Assembly: GCF_040807025.1 (NCBI RefSeq)
Contig: NC_090943.1
Span: forward strand, 125,921,400 to 125,985,399
Direction: 5' to 3'
Source: Struthio camelus
Lineage: Eukaryota; Chordata; Aves; Struthioniformes; Struthionidae
DNA: 64,000 bases
Every line of letters begins with the position of its first letter. Positions within the stretch are counted from its first letter, which is position 1. The notes below the pieces were generated by a model. That model worked only from the letters and a program-made list of their open reading frames with translations. It did no database searches and had not been told where the DNA came from. Shown piece by piece: positions 62,301 to 64,000 of this stretch. The position numbers and the translations under genes were made by a program.

Positions 62301-62727
62301 GAACCTCAACCTTGCGCTGACACAAAGACTAAGAGTAATCTTACTAAAAACTGGTCCTTTTATAATCACTCTAGAAATCTGATATTACTTAACCCTCGTT
62401 TTATTCTTTAAGTGCCCGCAAATGGCTAATTATTGGTTTTAAGATGTATTGAAATGCTTCATACTTAAATACAACTTTTGCAAAAGTTGCCTAGCACTAT
62501 TGCTGTATAAACTGTTAAAGAAAAAAAATACAAAAAATAAGAAGGTTATCTCATACCTCTGATACATTACTGTAAGAAGGCTTTTGAGCATACAAATATG
62601 CGATCAACTGGGGAATGAATTAGCAATTCTGCAGTGCTTTTCCACTTGATCTATCCTCACCTTCTGTGCAAGGCTTCTTCGGTAAGGACTCTTCAAAGTC
62701 ACGCTATGTGATATTCTTTTAAATTGG

Positions 62728-62745
62728 AAAAAAAAAAAAAAAAAA
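62728..62745. repeat. Poly(A) run, 18 nt
   Basis: This uninterrupted run of 18 A is the longest seen in the window. No retrocopy is recognisable immediately upstream. Similar 15-nt runs lie at 25457-25471 and 39840-39854 (A) and 53446-53460 (T). Confidence 0.85.
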
Positions 62746-64000
62746 GAACCAGAAATCTCCTTTGAAGAGCCTTTCTTCTATTTGTTCCACTTTCTAAGAT
62801 GCTCTTTTAGCTTCACAGGATTAGAAATTCTTTCAAAAAATTTCAGATGTTCTCAGAATTCCTTCCACCAGAACACAGCCCAGCAGCAGGTTCAGGAGTT
62901 AGGATTCTGAGACCACTTCGTAAAGCTGGCGGCTTAATAATAAGGGTAATAACTGACTGCAGAATTGGTATCCATCCCAGATTAAATAATTCAAACATAT
63001 TGCTCTCGTGTTCAAATTTCATTGACACATCTGCCCCAATTATCTTATCTCATCCTCTTCTTCTCATCTATTTCTTCCAAACACACTGAAGAAAAGAGGT
63101 TATCACAGAATACCACAAAATCTTTAGCACAGATCTGCTTCCGCAACATGAAGATATCATCTTGACTTCAGCGTCCTGGTTAAGAAGTCAGCAAAAATCT
63201 GCCTTGATAGTGTTGCTACACAATATGATGTTAATTTAATAAAGGACAGCAGCCATTTACAAACCTCACCAAAAATAAAGCAAATCTAGTTTTAGATATA
63301 AGATTTGTGTCCTAAATCTGCAGCAAAATTACCTTTGAAAATACATGTATTACATTTTTGTAAAAGTCAGGCATCTGATTAACAATAAATAGGACCAGTA
63401 CCTCTCAACTCAGGACTACACTTTTTGACCTAGAAACTAGAACTTTAATTACTTTTTCATTAATAACTAAACTAGAATAAAATTGATGCGTATGAAACAC
63501 ACGAGCAGTTGACACCTTCACCTGCACAGCTGAAGAAAAATCAGCCCTCCCACATCCACAGCACTCTACAATACAGATGAGATTCCTAAACACTTACTTT
63601 GATAAATAATAGGCTTGTATATAAAGCTATAAACACAGTCATGTTCTTCCTTTGATCTTTACAGCATGTTTAATGAAATTCCTCAAAACCGAGTGACAAA
63701 AACATTACAAAACTGAACTTCAAAGACAGCCCTTTCCTCTAACTGTCAAAAACACTAACTTGCCTTTCCCTTTTAGCTAAATTTTGCTACTTCTTTGCAG
63801 GATGAGTAGCTTTACTATGTGTTCATAGTCCCGTTACCTTGTCACTTTAATTGCTGGGCTAAGTTCACATTCATCAAATCTCACACTTACAAGAAAAAGA
63901 GAGGAAGAAAAGGCAGGTACATAGCAGGAGACAAGCAGAGTATTATAAAATCTACTATATTTGCAGCTTGCCGCTCCTCAACTAAAGTCAATGATGAATA

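Larger units (their letters stand above)
52661..64000. other. Non-coding region upstream of FABP5
   Basis: No gene is recognised. The longest frames (116 codons at 56904-57254 plus; under 100 elsewhere) lack domains. It contains the palindrome at 53093, the tandem duplication at 59291 and homopolymer runs. Distal regulatory elements of FABP5 may lie here, but none can be identified from the sequence alone. Confidence 0.55.

Overview
The window reads as ordinary vertebrate, almost certainly bird, chromosomal DNA. It is AT-rich and non-coding over most of its length. It carries CR1-type LINEs with the avian octamer 3' tail (CACAGAAT repeated, seen as the reverse complement), and it contains one intron-split protein gene of bird-like sequence. 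There is no prokaryotic or plasmid structure. Most long open frames are chance runs.

The one gene I can support is FABP5 (epidermal-type fatty-acid-binding protein) on the minus strand, coding span 47858-52060. Four exons (51985-52060, 49100-49272, 48047-48151, 47858-47908) join in phase across GT/AG introns to give a 134-residue protein that keeps the family signature, the Arg109/Arg129/Tyr131 carboxylate-binding set and the Cys120/Cys127 pair. A CpG island (about 51490-52660) covers exon 1. It holds a TATA box at 52151-52156, an inverted CCAAT box at 52189-52193 and many GC boxes. A poly(A) signal lies at 47663-47668.

Layout: 1-26.2 kb is non-coding, with old LINE and SINE-like relics and simple repeats. 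26.26-28.48 kb is a 2.2-kb minus-strand CR1 with readable endonuclease and reverse-transcriptase segments, truncated at both ends. 28.5-47.6 kb is non-coding, with a CR1 3'-tail copy at 39.16-39.46 kb, a 170-bp purine tract at 38.06 kb and an isolated GC-rich block at 44.03-44.24 kb. 47.6-52.2 kb is FABP5. 52.7-64 kb is non-coding upstream DNA that includes a perfect 30-bp palindrome at 53093.

I found no convincing new biological system. The items most worth a second look are the perfect palindrome about 1 kb upstream of FABP5, the isolated GC-rich block, the paired T-box-like half-sites at 36.8 kb, the triplet repeat in the FABP5 5' leader, and the doubly truncated CR1.
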